A stretch of 64,000 nucleotides of DNA from Rhizomys pruinosus (lineage: Eukaryota > Chordata > Mammalia > Rodentia > Spalacidae): positions 124,001 through 188,000 of the forward strand of contig VZQC01006874.1 in NCBI GenBank assembly GCA_009823505.1, written 5' to 3'. The notes under the pieces are model-generated. The model worked only from the letters and a program-made list of their open reading frames with translations, was not told the origin of the DNA and searched no databases. Below, in pieces: positions 46,201-58,574 of the stretch. Numbering within the stretch: position 1 is the stretch's first letter; the number at the start of each line of letters is the position of its first letter. The translations under genes were made by a program, and so were the position numbers.

Positions 46201-46843
46201 CAAATCTTGAAACTAACTACGGGAAAGGATTTGTGTGTTCCAACAGGTCAATATGTCACCAACTTGGCGGCTGAGAAAGAAAAGGTACAGTGTTGCATTG
46301 AATAAGATGTACCATAAAGTACCAAAAGAAAAGTTGACCCGTCTGAACATTGAAAGGAAGAAAAGCCTCAGATTGCTACAAACATTCCACTCCCTGCCCC
46401 CCATAGGCTCCTGACCATATAAAATGCAAAATGCATTTAGTCCAACCTTAAAAGTCCCCATAGTCTTTACCAGTTTCAATGCCATTCAAAAGTCTACAGT
46501 CCAAAGTCTCTTCTGAGACACAGGCCAATCTCCTAACTGTAAGCTCCTGTAAAATCAAAAGGCAAATTCATACTCCCAACATACAATGGAACTGAATACA
46601 CATTCCAATTCCAAAAGGGAGGAATAGAGGCATAGTGAGGAAATACTGGACCAAAACAAGACCGAAAACCAGCAGGGCAAACACCAAGTCCAGTAGCTCC
46701 ATGTGCGACTTCTGGGACTTGACTTCGAAAGGGATTAGATGGCTCAGCTCTTCCAGCTTTGCTTGCAACATACACTCTTCCTTAGGCTGGTACCACTCCC
46801 TGTATGCATCTCTCCTTGGCAAATATATCACAGGTCTCACATC

Positions 46844-47764
46844 TCAAATGTCTTCTTGGGGTCTCCACTGCCAACCAGACTTCACATTCACAGCTTTATG
46901 CAATGGCCTATCAGGGCCTTCTTTATTCAGGGACACCCCTGCTGCACTCTGCCTGGCCTCTGTGGCTCTCTGAAACCATGGAGGAAGAACTGAAGACCCC
47001 TTCACTCTTACAAACTTCATGCCTCTAAAGCCAGCACCACGCGAATTAAACTGCCAAGTTTGGCTGCAAGTTTGGGATGGACCTTGGCCTATTTCAACCA
47101 CATTTGCAACTTTTCTCTGCCCTGGACTTGTTGGAGCAGAGAACCCTTTCAGTATTTTCCTTTCAAAAGTTGGAGGATTAGCTGGGTGTGGTCTTGCCCT
47201 GAAGGAACAGTTTCTGTTTACTTGAGGCCTCTCCTTAATCACTTTAATCTCACTTTTTCCATTGTTTACTTGTAAATAGCTAGGCCTCTCCTTAATCACT
47301 TTAATCTCCTTATCAAAAGGAACCTCTCCTTCACATGCCTTGGCCCCACCTTTAATCTTCCTAATGCAGTTTTCAAATCCAAACTGTACATTCTGCATTT
47401 CTTTCTGCCCCTTCTGCTCTTCTTCACTGTAGATCTGTACAATATTCACCATTAACAGCCACACCACCATTTCTACATTAGGCTGTCTTGAAATATCCTC
47501 TGCCAAAGACATTGGTCCATTGCTTTTCAACTTAGCATCAGGCAAGCATTTGGACTTTGGGAAAACTGCTGCCAGACTCTTTATCAAAATATCCCAGTTG
47601 CTGCCTAAGTCTTTATTTTCCTCTGGAACTACATTTTTTGCAGCAATGCTTTCTTCCAGGCTTCTACTAGAATGGCTCTGCTTACAGTAGTCAACAGCTT
47701 TTCTAGCCCAAAGTTCCAAAGTCTTCCACATTTCTCCAAACATCCACATGGTCAGGTTCTTCAT
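46844..47764 (-). pseudogene. Gag-like open frame of the MaLR-class element
   Basis: About 306 codons from ATG 47764 (MKNLTMWMFGEMWKTLELW) to 46844 with no stop. The frame is also open upstream through the primer site, but that part has no ATG. The N-terminal Trp-rich helix-like part is followed by charged and Pro-rich sequence; I see no zinc knuckle, protease or polymerase motif. A short near-repeat, IKVIKERP, occurs twice. MaLR elements carry gag-like frames of unknown function. Its openness is notable for an element of this class, but nothing shows that it is expressed. Filed as pseudogene because it is retroelement-derived. Confidence 0.55.
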
Positions 47765-47773
47765 AACCAACAG

Positions 47774-47790
47774 CCCACTCTCTGGTACCA
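47774..47790 (-). other. Primer-binding site, leucine tRNA-like
   Basis: On the minus strand TGGTACCAGAGAGTGGG follows the LTR by six bases. It is nearly identical to the site of the element at 27318, supporting the same class. Confidence 0.75.
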
Positions 47791-47796
47791 AATAAC

Positions 47797-48162
47797 TGTA
47801 TTAGTCACTTTTCTGTTGCTGTGATAAAATCACCATGAGCAAGGGAACTTACAAAAGGAAGAGTTTATTTGAGCTTATGATTGACAGTTCCAGGGAATCA
47901 GAGTCCATTGTGGCAGGAAGCATGGTGGCCGGGGCTGGAGCAGCAAGCCGAGGGTCACATCTCGTAATGAGCACAGGAAGCAGAGGGAGTGAGAGACTGG
48001 AGACTGCAAGGCTTGTTACACTCATAAGCCTGCCCCCAATAACGTACTTCCTCCAGCACAGCCACACCTTCTAAGACCTCCAAGAACAGTGCCACCAACT
48101 GGAGACAAAATATCTGAATACTTAAAGCCTGGGGGGGGGACACTCTCATTCAAACCACCACA
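47797..48162 (-). mobile_element. LTR of the minus-strand MaLR-class element
   Basis: 366 bp. On the minus strand it begins TGTGGTGGTTTGAATG and ends GACTAATACA. CAAATAAACTCTTCC provides a poly(A) signal. A different LTR family from the TGTGCTGGATAGC group. Confidence 0.85.
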
Positions 48163-48239
48163 GACTGTGACAGTTTTTTGTTATTTATGCTTTGCCAATG
48201 CAAAAACACAACTCTCACTTCATACGGTATTAGGTGATT

Positions 48240-49065
48240 TTTTTTCCTGCAGAGATAAGAACAAACATCTATTCACCCCATCTAGAACAATAATGACAGG
48301 TCAAAGAATTGATTTTATTCAACCAGTAAGTTTACTGGTTAACTTACAGGAACATGGATGAAATCAAAATCAGCAGGAAGGATGGTGACTCATGAAGGCT
48401 GCACTCCTAGAGCTCTGTGAATGAATGGCAGGCACCTCACCCAGTCAGCTGAAGTCTACTCTTCCTTTAGTGCTTAAGGTCTTTCCACACCTTCTTCTAC
48501 AATGTTACCTGAGCCTTGAAGGGGAGTGATATAGATGTGATTATTTTTCTCTATCTATGGCTGAGTATTGGGCCGCCATGCAACAACAGTCTCTTAGGAG
48601 CTTCACCAGTTATCAATCTATAACACACTTTCTGTTGCAAAGTAGAAGTTTCCCTCCATGGCCAATTGAAGCCAGGAAGCAGTGATTGTCTATAGGCATA
48701 AACACAAATGTTTAGAAGGCAACACATCACATCCATTTATAAGAACAACAACAGTGATTACTCCATAAGGCCTATGGCCCATCCATAGGTTTTTGCTTGA
48801 TTTATAATACCAAAACTGAGTGCCCTCTTGGAAGTAGGTCTCAAATCCAATTGGAAAGAACACAACTCACCTGGCACATTGGTACTGTAGCATATAGGGT
48901 CCATGTCTGAGCAGGATTGTCAGTAACAATTCTCCATCAGTACCGCACATACTACCTTCTAGCACTACAAAAGCCACCTGGTAGAGAGGGAGTTTCCAGT
49001 TTAGTCCTAGCCCAATTTTTCCATATCAGATAGCTGAAGCCTGTAGCATCTTCAGCAATAGAGAC
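48240..49065. other. Mid-repetitive segment of unit C, non-coding
   Basis: Paralogue of about 22750-23830. Shares AACACAAATGTTTAGAAGGC and other blocks. No conserved frame. Confidence 0.5.
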
Positions 49066-49408
49066 TGTATTAATGATTTTTCTGTTGCTGTGATAAAATA
49101 CCATGACCAAAGACAAGGTAAGAATAAAAGGGTTTACTCCTGCTCACAGTTCCAGAGCGACAGACTCTGTTATGATGGAGATGGCAGCACATGGAGTCAG
49201 GATAAAGAAGCTGACTGATCACATTTCCATTCATGAATAGGAAACAGAGAGCAGACAGTAAGATGAAGCTTTAAACCCTCAAAGCCATCCCCGAGCGGCA
49301 GACTTCCTTGAGCATCACCCCACCTCCTAAAGGTTCTATGACCTCCTCAAACAGCACCACTAACTGGTGACTAAGTATTCAAACACATTTCTCCCTCAAA
49401 CCATACCA
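49066..49408 (-). mobile_element. Solo LTR, MaLR/ERVL class, reverse
   Basis: 343 bp. TGTATTAATGATTTTTCTG at the plus-strand left end; CAAACCATACCA at the right. GAGAC (49061-49065) and GAGAT (49409-49413) form an imperfect 5-bp target duplication. Unit B keeps the uninterrupted site near 23827 (AATAGACACTTGCCATTTAG). Confidence 0.82.
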
Positions 49409-50667
49409 GAGATTTATCATCTAGTTCTGGCACCCAACCAACAGTAGTGACAGTCCACATATGGTCTGTCTGGCCTCAAGGGTTAACAACTCCTAAGGAG
49501 GTAGCCCAACCTTCTAAGTGGGATTTTCACCCCATATCCTATGGGCTTCTGGGAATATCATTTCTCACTCCTGCATGGTGCTTTTGTTGAAACTCTTTAA
49601 CTGCTGTCTTTATATTTGTTGCAGATGCTTTTACAAATCTCTGAGGCACTCAAGGATTAACATTACGTAGTGACACCTTTTTCCAGGGAGTGGGAAGGAT
49701 CTCTGAAGGTCTGCTATCCATTTAAAGTCCATAGCAGTTGGTGTCAAGCAGCGAAGAGGTTGCTAAAAATGATATCATTACTTTTATAAACTTTTCACCA
49801 ATGGAGCAATACTGGGGACAGCAACATGGATGGCAGATACTGGGCCACCTAGCTTCCCAGAATCCACAGACATTTCCCATGAGCCATCCAGCCTCCTCAC
49901 CCTGGGATTCTCCTGTGGCCACAGGGCTACCAGGGACTTCCCCAACTGCAATGGTCTTGCATGGCTCCCTTGGACTGACTCAAGCCCACGGGCTAAACTG
50001 CAGCCTGCTGTGCTGGCTGGTAGAGCCGAAGTATCACTTTTGGCACTCACTGCAGTCCTTGATTTTACTGGCCATACCTGGCTATTGAAAGGGCCTCGTG
50101 ATGGGCAAGCAATCTGCTACCCCAGTGTACTTCACACCACATCCTGTGTGGATATAACTGCTCACCCTGCTACAGACTCAACCCTTTCTTCTATGACTTG
50201 TTGTTTAGGCTTTAAATCATCCCAGAAGCTCACTAGCACAACATAATTGGGCTTTGTATTAACTTTTTCCACAGGAACTAACTCCAGCTTGGCATAAATT
50301 GCCATATCTGCCTTCAACTGACCAGGACAGTCCCCTTTGTCTGTTTTTGCCATTCTCACACCCCCTTCCCCAGTTCCTTTGCACTTTACAAGCCTGATTT
50401 ATAAACTGGTCAAAGTCGTTCAGATCTGCCAGAGCTTCTCCTACCTAATGAACATCATTTCCCACCATGGGCCTCAGGAAAGCTGTAGAAATTCAGCAAT
50501 CAGTGGGCCTTGGATTCAGCACCTCAGTCCTACCAGGCAGTAAACCATAAGGAGTCCAGAGGCAGCTCTGGAGACTGAGAAGTATGGTCATGGGCTTGCA
50601 GCACTTAGTATGAACCCAAGGTGATGGGACTTGCTCCTCGCCACACCGCACACTGTGTCCTTCACAG
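49409..50667. other. Mid-repetitive segment of unit C, non-coding
   Basis: Paralogue of about 23835-25345 of unit B. The 138-codon and 116-codon frames here are not conserved in B. Confidence 0.5.
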
Positions 50668-51064
50668 TGTTATAGCTTTAGTGACAACTGACCTGGGTTG
50701 ATGGGGCCTCAACAGGGGAGGTGCCTCCATTGGAATGGTCTGTGGCCACGTCTGTGGGGCATTTTCTTGATTGTTGAGTGATGTGGGAGGGCCCAGCCTG
50801 CTGTAGGCAGTGCCACTCCTGGGCAGGTTGTGCTTTATTGTATAAGAAAGCAGGCAGAGCATGGGCCAGGGGAGCAAGCCAGTAGGCATAATTCCTCCAT
50901 GACCTGTGCTTCAGATCCTGCCTCCAGGTTCCTGTCCTGTGTTCCTACCTTGGGCTCCCTAAGTGATGAAATGTGACTCAGGACATGTAAGATGAATAAA
51001 CCCTTTCATCCCCAAGTTGGTATTGGTCTGAGTGTTTTGTCACAACAATTGAAAGCAAACTAGA
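50668..51064 (+). mobile_element. Solo MaLR-type LTR, older copy
   Basis: TGTTATAGCTTTAGTGACAA start, TGTATAAGAAAGC TATA region, TGAATAAACCC poly(A) signal, AAGCAAACTAGAT end. Absent from unit B at the matching site. Confidence 0.8.
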
Positions 51065-52136
51065 TCCCCAACTCTCCCCTTTCCATGTATCTCTTGACTG
51101 TCTCCTACCCAGACTGTGGCGGGGTGTCCCTGGGCTCACTGACTTGGGATTGTTCCTTGTTTTCAGATTCATGGTGTATGTCAAGTAGACCCTTTCACGT
51201 GGTGCCTGACTACAGCAATTTGAGATCTGGTGAGCAACAAACTGGATTTCTTTGGCCAGTAGCTTGAGGTGCCTGCAGCCAAGCCAAAGGATGAGTTCCA
51301 CCTGCAGGACTCCCATGCAGAGGGAGAGAATAAACTCCAACACATTGTCCTCTAACTCCCACAAGTATACTGTGGTATACATACACAAAAATATGGTATA
51401 CATACACAAAATGAATATAATAAAACTTTTAATTCTTCCTGTACTCATCCCCCCGAATGAAACTCTTAGCGAATGTAATCTGTGACACAGGAAAAATCAC
51501 CACCACATCCAATTCCCTCGCTGAATGTAATGCTTAAGTCCTTACTTAAGGCTTATTCTGTAGCCAGAACAGCAAGTCTTCTGTCACCAGGGCAGCCTGG
51601 TTTGCCTCGTGCTCTTGGCTTCAGTCCCTGCCCCTCAGCCAGGGCTGGTGCTGCAGGCTGCTTCCTGCTGTCCTCTGTGCAGTCTCTCTCGTTCTCCATG
51701 CTTTTTATCCATTCTTCCTCCTCTTTCGTGTTTCTTGATGATTTTCCTCTCTGTCTTCAGATTATGGTCTGTGACGTGTCTCCTCGGTTTTCTCATTCAT
51801 GGAGAAAGATTCTCATCCACCATCTTACCTTGCAAGTCCTCAAGAAAGCTTTTAGAGATCACAAAGCTAATATTGGTAAAGCTACTTCCTTTACATCATC
51901 TGTGCCTTTAAAGCATATGCATGTGATTGTGGGTGTTGTTTTTATTCATGTGACATTTCAAACAGTATTCATTGCCTGATGAATGTGGGGTAAATTGATA
52001 AAACAATGCCTTTAATATTTTGCTTTATTGTGGGCAAAATTGAGGTATGAAATAAGAAATATTAGTGTATTAAGTAGAGTGTATATGAGAGACACATAAA
52101 ACACAACTTTAAAAATATTTTATTATTTTTATTTTA
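51065..52136. other. Unit C segment collinear with unit B 26120-26960, non-coding
   Basis: Shares GACTGTCTCCTACCCAGACT and CTGTAGCCAGAACAGCAAGT with B. The 165-codon plus frame at 51482-51979 is interrupted in B and has no known domain, so I reject it as a gene. Confidence 0.55.
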
Positions 52137-52862
52137 ATTTGCAGGTAAATGGATGGAACTAGAAGTCGTTATGCTAAGTGAAGTAACACAGTCCCAGAAA
52201 AACAAATGATGTATGGTGTCCCTCATTTATGAATCCTAGCACTCAAACTCTTACACTTAAGTCAAACCTGATGCTACTATAGATATAATTTGAAGTTTAT
52301 GTCTCTAAATTCCCAAGTTCTAAGATTTATGAGAAAGAATCAATCCCTTCTTTGAAAGTACATTAAAACACACATTAACTTGCTATGTAACACGGGAGTG
52401 TAAAGTTAAGTTTCTTTGTGCTTGCATGCATAATTACTGTTAAAATGTGAATCCCAAATGTGTTTTGGAATTAAGCCAAAGCTTATTTTCAGACTCTATA
52501 ATTTTGGTATATATGTTGAGTGTATATATGCACGTTTTGGAGTTATATAAAATTAAAGGGAACAACAACAAAGAAATAGAAAAAATATAATAACTAAACT
52601 GATCTGTTATAATCCTCAAACTAAAAATATATAATTAAATCTTAGAACATAAATTTGAAATTCTAAAAAAAATGGACTCAGTGGATGAACTCATACTGAG
52701 GGACATTTGAAGACACAAACTTGACTCAATATATGATAGAATGCATATTCTGTGGTGGATGGAGGGTATAAGAGGGTGCAGTTAGGGGAGGAGGTCTAAA
52801 TATGATCAAGATGTATTATATGAGAGGCAAAAAATTCAATAAAACTTTTAAAGAAAAATTTA
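52137..52862 (+). mobile_element. 5'-truncated L1 inserted in a B3 SINE tail
   Basis: Starts within the ORF2 C-terminal region (GCAGGTAAATGGATGGAACT) and runs through a complete 3' UTR to TTCAATAAAACTTTTAAAG. Target duplication TTTATTATTTTTATTTTA at about 52118-52135 and 52863-52880. Unit B has the SINE without the L1. Confidence 0.9.
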
Positions 52863-53077
52863 TTTATTATTTTTATTTTATGTATATGAGTGTGTTGCTT
52901 GCATGAAGGTAGGAGTGCCCATGTTGTACGATGCCTGTGGAGGCAAGAGGGTGTTGGCTCTCCTAGAATTGGAGTTTATGGATGGTTGTTAGCCACCATA
53001 TGAGTATTGGGAATCAAACCCAGGTCCTCTGCAGCAGTAGCCAGTGCTCTTAACTCCTGAGCCATCTTTCCAGCCCC
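52863..53077 (-). repeat. B3-type SINE, orthologous to the unit B copy
   Basis: Reverse copy ending CCATCTTTCCAGCCCCC. Shared flank AAACATC with the copy at 26958-27180. Confidence 0.82.
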
Positions 53078-54600
53078 CAAACATCAAACTTTTAAGCAGA
53101 GAAATATTTAGTAGGATAAATAACACACATAAACAAGAACACAAACTTAGATGAAGATCCCATAAGGGAAGGCATTCGAATTATGGCAAACATGAGAGGC
53201 TTATGTGAGACATGGAATTCATGTAGTGATGGAAATTCTGGTAGGATTTGCTACAAAGGTAGAGCAAGTATGAGGAACATCATAATGCAGATGTTCCCCG
53301 AGCCACTTCAAAGTGTGTGTTTTGAGGATTCTGAGTAGGTCGCTATGCATGGAGCAGTGTTTGGGGACTAGGAAGAGCTGAGGACAGCAAGAAGTTCTCA
53401 GAGAACCAGCCAGTTAATTGTAATTGCTACACTGGGGCTCAGATGTCTCCAAGGCCATGCTTGAGTTAATAATTGCGTTGCCAGTGCTATTAAAGAGGCC
53501 GGGGTTCTGTCCCGAGGGCAGGCATGGTGCACTCTGCCTGAGTGCCAGGCGGTAGTTGGGTGATACACCAGGTCCGTCATAATCTTAGTTTCTTAGAGTG
53601 CATCAGTGAAATGAGAGACATTCCTCCTAAGCTATGGTGACTGCTGGGGACAGGGGCTACAGAGAAGCATGACTTCTCCAGAACCACAGCTGTGATCCAA
53701 ACATTCTCCCCTACAGATGCGATCAGGACCAAAGAGAAACAGATCTTCCTCAATGTCTAGAAGATGCTAGTGCGGAATGGTGTCGTGCCATCTTGAAGCC
53801 AATAGAATTAAAAGTAATAAACACAGTTGTTTTCTTTCCTGGGATTCTGGGTGAGTACACACTCAGTGGGCGACTCTGGATTCACAGTTCTTTCCAAATC
53901 TCAATTACTATGTTGCCGAGGATCAAAGATGCAACACATACTGTAGATAATCAGAGCTAGGAGACAGAGGATTGTGTCATGGCCAGGGTTGTTGAAAATA
54001 AATGAAGAAAAATTTCTCGGAGAAGTAGAAAATGGGAAAGGATCCTTCTTATTCGAAGACAAATTTCTGTGTGGGGAGTCATAATTTACAAAGCAATGTA
54101 TTCATTTAGCCTGTGAGTTTCAGGCATGCTAACTGTACTCATTTTTTTTATAATAGAAAATGGTGGTGTGTTATTGTTGAATATTTCATAAGGGAATCTT
54201 GACAATTACTTCAAATGCTTATGGGACAGACTGGAGGTAGGGTGATTCCTCTACCAAGAGTGATGATGTTGGCAGGGAAGAACAGTCAAGCCTATAGAAG
54301 CTCAACCTGATGCAGAATGAGGAGAGAAATGATTTGGTGCTTACGTAGCTTTGGTCGAGTTCAGTCCTCCAGGGACTAATGAGCAGTTACGCATACAAGC
54401 GTAGCAGGGGAAAGGGGAATGAGTTCAGATGGAAGGATGGATGGTCAATAGTGATTCATAAGGAGTTTGCAGAACCTCCTCCTTTGCTCAGACACATAGT
54501 GCTTTTTACTCAAATGAGCTCCATTACAGTTAAACAATACCACTAACTTGTTAGAACGGTATGAAGAATGGATTTCATGAGTTTTGATATCAAGTAATTC
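53078..54600. other. Unit C anchor, non-coding
   Basis: Collinear with B 27180-27317 plus 29179-30760 and with A 18330-20050. No conserved frame. Confidence 0.55.
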
Positions 54601-54601
54601 A

Positions 54602-54690
54602 CTGATGACTGAAGGTATAGCCCAGAGGTAGAGAGCCTGCCTAGCATGCAAATAGCCTTGAGATAGATTGATTCCCATAGCTGCAAAGTA
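54602..54690 (+). repeat. ID-like SINE
   Basis: GTATAGCCCAGAGGTAGAGA and CTGCCTAGCATGC are the ID tRNA-like head. Diverged; unit C only. Confidence 0.65.
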
Positions 54691-54880
54691 GTCTTGTTTT
54701 ATGGAAGTCATGAATAGGCACACATTCAGATACCAACAGAGGGAAATCAGTATAGAAGCTCACCTATCTTAACCATTAGGACCACACCAGCAGCATCAAA
54801 TACTCAAATGTCAAGTTTCTTGATGGTCTTAAGGAGATTAGGAGCCGTGTTTTCATTTTTCAAAGACAATGTAGCTTACA

Positions 54881-55025
54881 AAGCAGGCATGGTAGTGCAT
54901 GTCTTTCATCCCAGAGCTCTGGAGGCATAGGCAGAGGATCTCTGTGAAATTGAGGCCAACCTGATCTTTATAGTGAGTTCCAGGCCAGCTAGAATGATAA
55001 GAAAACTCTGTCTCAAAAAAGATAA
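54881..55025 (+). repeat. Diverged B1 SINE
   Basis: GCAGGCATGGTAGTGCATG, AGTGAGTTCCAGGCCAGCT and CTCTGTCTCAAAAAAG in B1 order. Missing from unit B at the matching site. Confidence 0.75.
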
Positions 55026-56690
55026 TGTAAAAATAGAAAAATGTACATCTAACTCAATCTTCTAGTTAATGGTGGAACATTTTTGCAATATCAGCTTTGG
55101 GCCTCTGGATCAGAAAGAAGTTTTCAAGTGACCTGATTTTCACTTCCTCTCTAGGTAGTGCATTTTCACACTGCTCCTTTTGGTTTCTTCAGGTTTCCTT
55201 TATATTTAGTCATAGTTTGACCTTTGCTCAGGCGTTGCTCTTAGTTCTGCTCTGTGGTGAAAAGCAAAGTTCATCACCTTTTCCACATGACAGATATTTA
55301 AACTTCTATATAAGTCATCAGGACTGGTTTTAAGTATCCCAGCTTCTAATCCAAAATATGCAATGGAAAAATATATATTTTCCATGCTGGATGCTTTCAG
55401 ATGACTAGTTGGTATTCTACTGCTTTGACAAGTGCAGAGTATCGGTTACTATATTTTTATTTAAATATGAAAATACAGAGGGATGACTTATGAATCTTAG
55501 ATGGCTCCTATCAAATCACTAGCTACTAGGAAGAAGTTATATCAGCCTGACGTCATTTTCCTCTTTTCCTGGAAGAGATTTGAGGGATCCCTAAGAAAAC
55601 TGTCATTTTGAAACTACCACTGTTACTGGAGGAGCATGGTAGCATAGCATGATTATTTCCTTCAGTGCATAGCATGATTGTTTCCTTCACTGCACAGAGG
55701 CCTGCCCATTGGGAGGAGGCTCTGTTATTCTGTGTTCTCCTCATGAGAATTTCCCCACACTTCTCAGCTATTTGCACTGGGCTATCTGCATGAAGGCTAA
55801 TGGTGCCCAGTTATGGACCCATTTTGTCTATTGCAGGACCCACTGGTGGTCACAAATTCTGGTCGTGAAATGTAGGATGGGGCTATTGTGTGTGATCTAC
55901 CATAAGCCCAATGCTGAGAAATAATGTGCATCTGTCCTTGAAATCCCTGTTCAGAGGGAATTGGTTGAGGTGAGATTTTTTTTTTTACATGATCAACATA
56001 TGTGAACATGGACCGTCCCCAGCCAGGAGCCCAGGGAAAGGTGGAGAAGCATTCTATGAGGTATTAGTAAGATGCTGTAAAGGCAAAGGTGGTTCCTGGG
56101 TGTTAGAAATATGTCAAATGCAGGCAGTGAGGACAGATGTCCTGAACACAGGGCTTCACTGACATTCTATGAGAAGTTTAACGAGATGCTTCAGGGGGTC
56201 TTGAATGTTTGGTTCCACAGAGCATCCCATTCTCAGCAGAGCCCTGAGGATTAGGAAGTAGAATAACTCCTCCGAAGAAGGGCTTACAATTTGACAGTCA
56301 AGTATCAGGGTCATGATTAAGTAGAGGAAGGCCAGTGTAATGGAGCAGCGGTGGGAAGCCCTGTCCTACAGTTTGTGGTATTGCATCTTTCTTCTTGTCC
56401 ACAACCCAAAAAAAGAGGTCTGCCTCCATGCCTCATTTTCTAAATAAGGCTGAGATTGCTTCACATTACAGCACTTTCCTCTGGACCTCCTAAAGAGCTG
56501 GGACAGGTGGATGCCTGCAGGCTCAGGGACATATGCTATATTTTCATATGGCAGTCCTTCTGCATCCTAAAATTATAATTGGATTGCTCTTGTAAGCTCT
56601 AGAATGGTGGTGCAAGTAAATAATTAAACCTCAAATTAGGTTGAGTGTGGCAAAGTCTGTGTGTGAAGGTACAGCGCCCTATAGGATCTT
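55026..56690. other. Unit C segment collinear with B 31030-33270, non-coding
   Basis: Shared blocks include GTTAATGGTGGAACATTTTT and the stretch around 55720-56000. No gene. Confidence 0.5.
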
Positions 56691-56918
56691 TTTTTTTTTG
56701 TATGTGTATGAATGTACTGTGTACATGTAGGTTTGTGCACCCGTGTCATGCAATGCCACGGAGGTCAGAAGAGGGTGTCGGATTCCCCTGGAACTGGAGT
56801 TCTCCTGGAATTGGAGTTTCAGATGGTTCTCGGCCACCATGTGGGTGCTGGGGATCGAACCCCGGTCCTCTGCAAGAGCAGTCGGTGCTCCTAACCGCTA
56901 GGCTATCACTCCAGCCCT
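56691..56918 (-). repeat. B2/B3-type SINE, long subfamily
   Basis: Reverse copy with the 17-bp duplication. Short target duplication GGATCTT at 56684-56690 and from 56921. Confidence 0.87.
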
Positions 56919-58494
56919 TGGGATCTTATAAACGAGCCATCAGCTCAGATAAGAGGAGTCAAAGCACATCTGCAGGAGTGTTTCTCAACTTCAGTATAAT
57001 TGATATTTTAGCCCAGACAATTCCCATGTGTCTAATGCAGTAATATAGTTTCTTTTACAGTCTAAGTTGTGCAGCAATACTCTTTACCATTACAAACTAG
57101 GTATCAACTACATCAGCTCCAAATGTCTGCAACATTGCCATATTCCACTTAGTAAAATCTTCACCCTGATGGAGAGCTTCTGTCTTATACAAGGTAGCAT
57201 GTAAGGCATGATTAAACAGAGCTGGAGTTCAGATACTGATGGTAGGATAAACTATGTACCTGTGGGGCTCTTCCCTAAAGCAAGCAGGCTGGAGTAGAAG
57301 TAACTTTGTAGGAGATTATGATTCTGCAAATTAAGGTAAACACCAACTCACACTAGTTCTCATTTTTCTTTGATTTGTATGACAAGAATAATTAAAATCT
57401 GTTTATCTAGTACACACTGCTTCAGAGTACAATCTTGTACCTCTCTTTTGGTGCGGTTATACCTCCAGACTTTATTTTTACTTCTACATGTCTTCTGCAT
57501 TATAACCTGTGATCTAACTCTTCCCATTGCCTCCTGAAGCTTACTCCTGGAGGCTATGTTTCATCCTCTGACTCTGTATATTTGCCACATTATTTTTTTT
57601 GCATTGCTTCTATAAGTGAGGTGATTCAATGTTTGTTCCTGATTCTTATTTCTCTTATGCAGTGCCCCTCATTTGCCCCCATGATGTTGTAAATGGCAGG
57701 GTCTGCTCTCCTCATGGTCAAGCTGATGGTTGTAAATGATACAGGAATAGGTAGTTTTATTCTTTGCACATAGGAATGCATTTCTCCCAGTGCTGTTTAT
57801 GTGAGACTATCCTTTATTCATTTGTCCTCTTGGTCCCCTTATAAAATGTTAGTTGACTATGTGTACTTTGATTTGTTTCTGGGCTTTCTCTTCCATTACA
57901 GGTGTCTGTGTGTTCTTTCACCATTTCAAAAATTATTGATGCTTTGTAAAAGTACTTTGTAAAGTGATCCATTCCATTGTGTTTTCTTTCTGAGAATAAC
58001 TTTGTTTGTTTGAGGTGGTCTTCCAAATCTTTGTAAACTAGTTAAAGGTTTATGAGTTTGGTGTCTTTCATAAATATAATTGTCCAACTGTGGTTGAGAC
58101 AGATAAAAAGACTCAACTTTCCCAGGGGTATTTGTCAAAGAGCTCCTTTAAGTATTGTTAAATGACTGTTAATTATAAATAATAGGCCTTTGTTGTGAAC
58201 ATACTTTTTAATGCTATTTTTGCTTTAAGTAAGCAAGATATGGGGAGCTTGGGAAATTTGACTCCCCAGTAGAGAGTTGTTAGACCCTTTCTTGGTTCCT
58301 CCTTGAGCAGAGGACAATCAGCAAAGCCATCTCCCCGTGGCAGCCAGTCTCAATGCACTCGTGGCCACTCAGCTACAATAAACACTCCAAGATGCTTTGA
58401 AGAAGCTACATCACAGCTCCTGCTGCTTCTTGCTGAAATATAACTGACGTTCTAGAGGGCAGAATTCCAGCTACAATGATTCCAGACATCCAGA
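56919..58494. other. Gene-free interval, private to unit C
   Basis: AT-rich single-copy-looking sequence with no recognised gene or repeat. Confidence 0.45.
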
Positions 58495-58495
58495 T

Positions 58496-58496
<1 letters not shown>

Positions 58497-58572
<76 letters not shown>
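58497..58572. repeat. Compound (GT)n(GA)n microsatellite
   Basis: About 20 bases of GT repeat followed by about 54 bases of GA repeat. Confidence 0.95.

Positions 58573-58574
<2 letters not shown>

Larger units (their letters stand above)
46201..48162 (-). mobile_element. MaLR/ERVL-class element, reverse: 5' LTR plus internal region
   Basis: Minus-strand order: LTR 48162-47797, leucine-type primer site, gag-like frame, then internal 3' sequence whose TCCAAAGTCTCTTCTGAGAC and CCTGTAAAATCAAAAGGC motifs (plus-strand reading near 46499-46565) are typical of mammalian MaLR internal regions. No 3' LTR is visible at the left end, so it looks truncated. The left border is approximate. Confidence 0.78.

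Noticed and set aside
51482..51979. 165-codon plus-strand frame in unit C
   Set aside because: The collinear region of unit B (about 26430-26830) does not keep the frame open, so there is no sign of selection.
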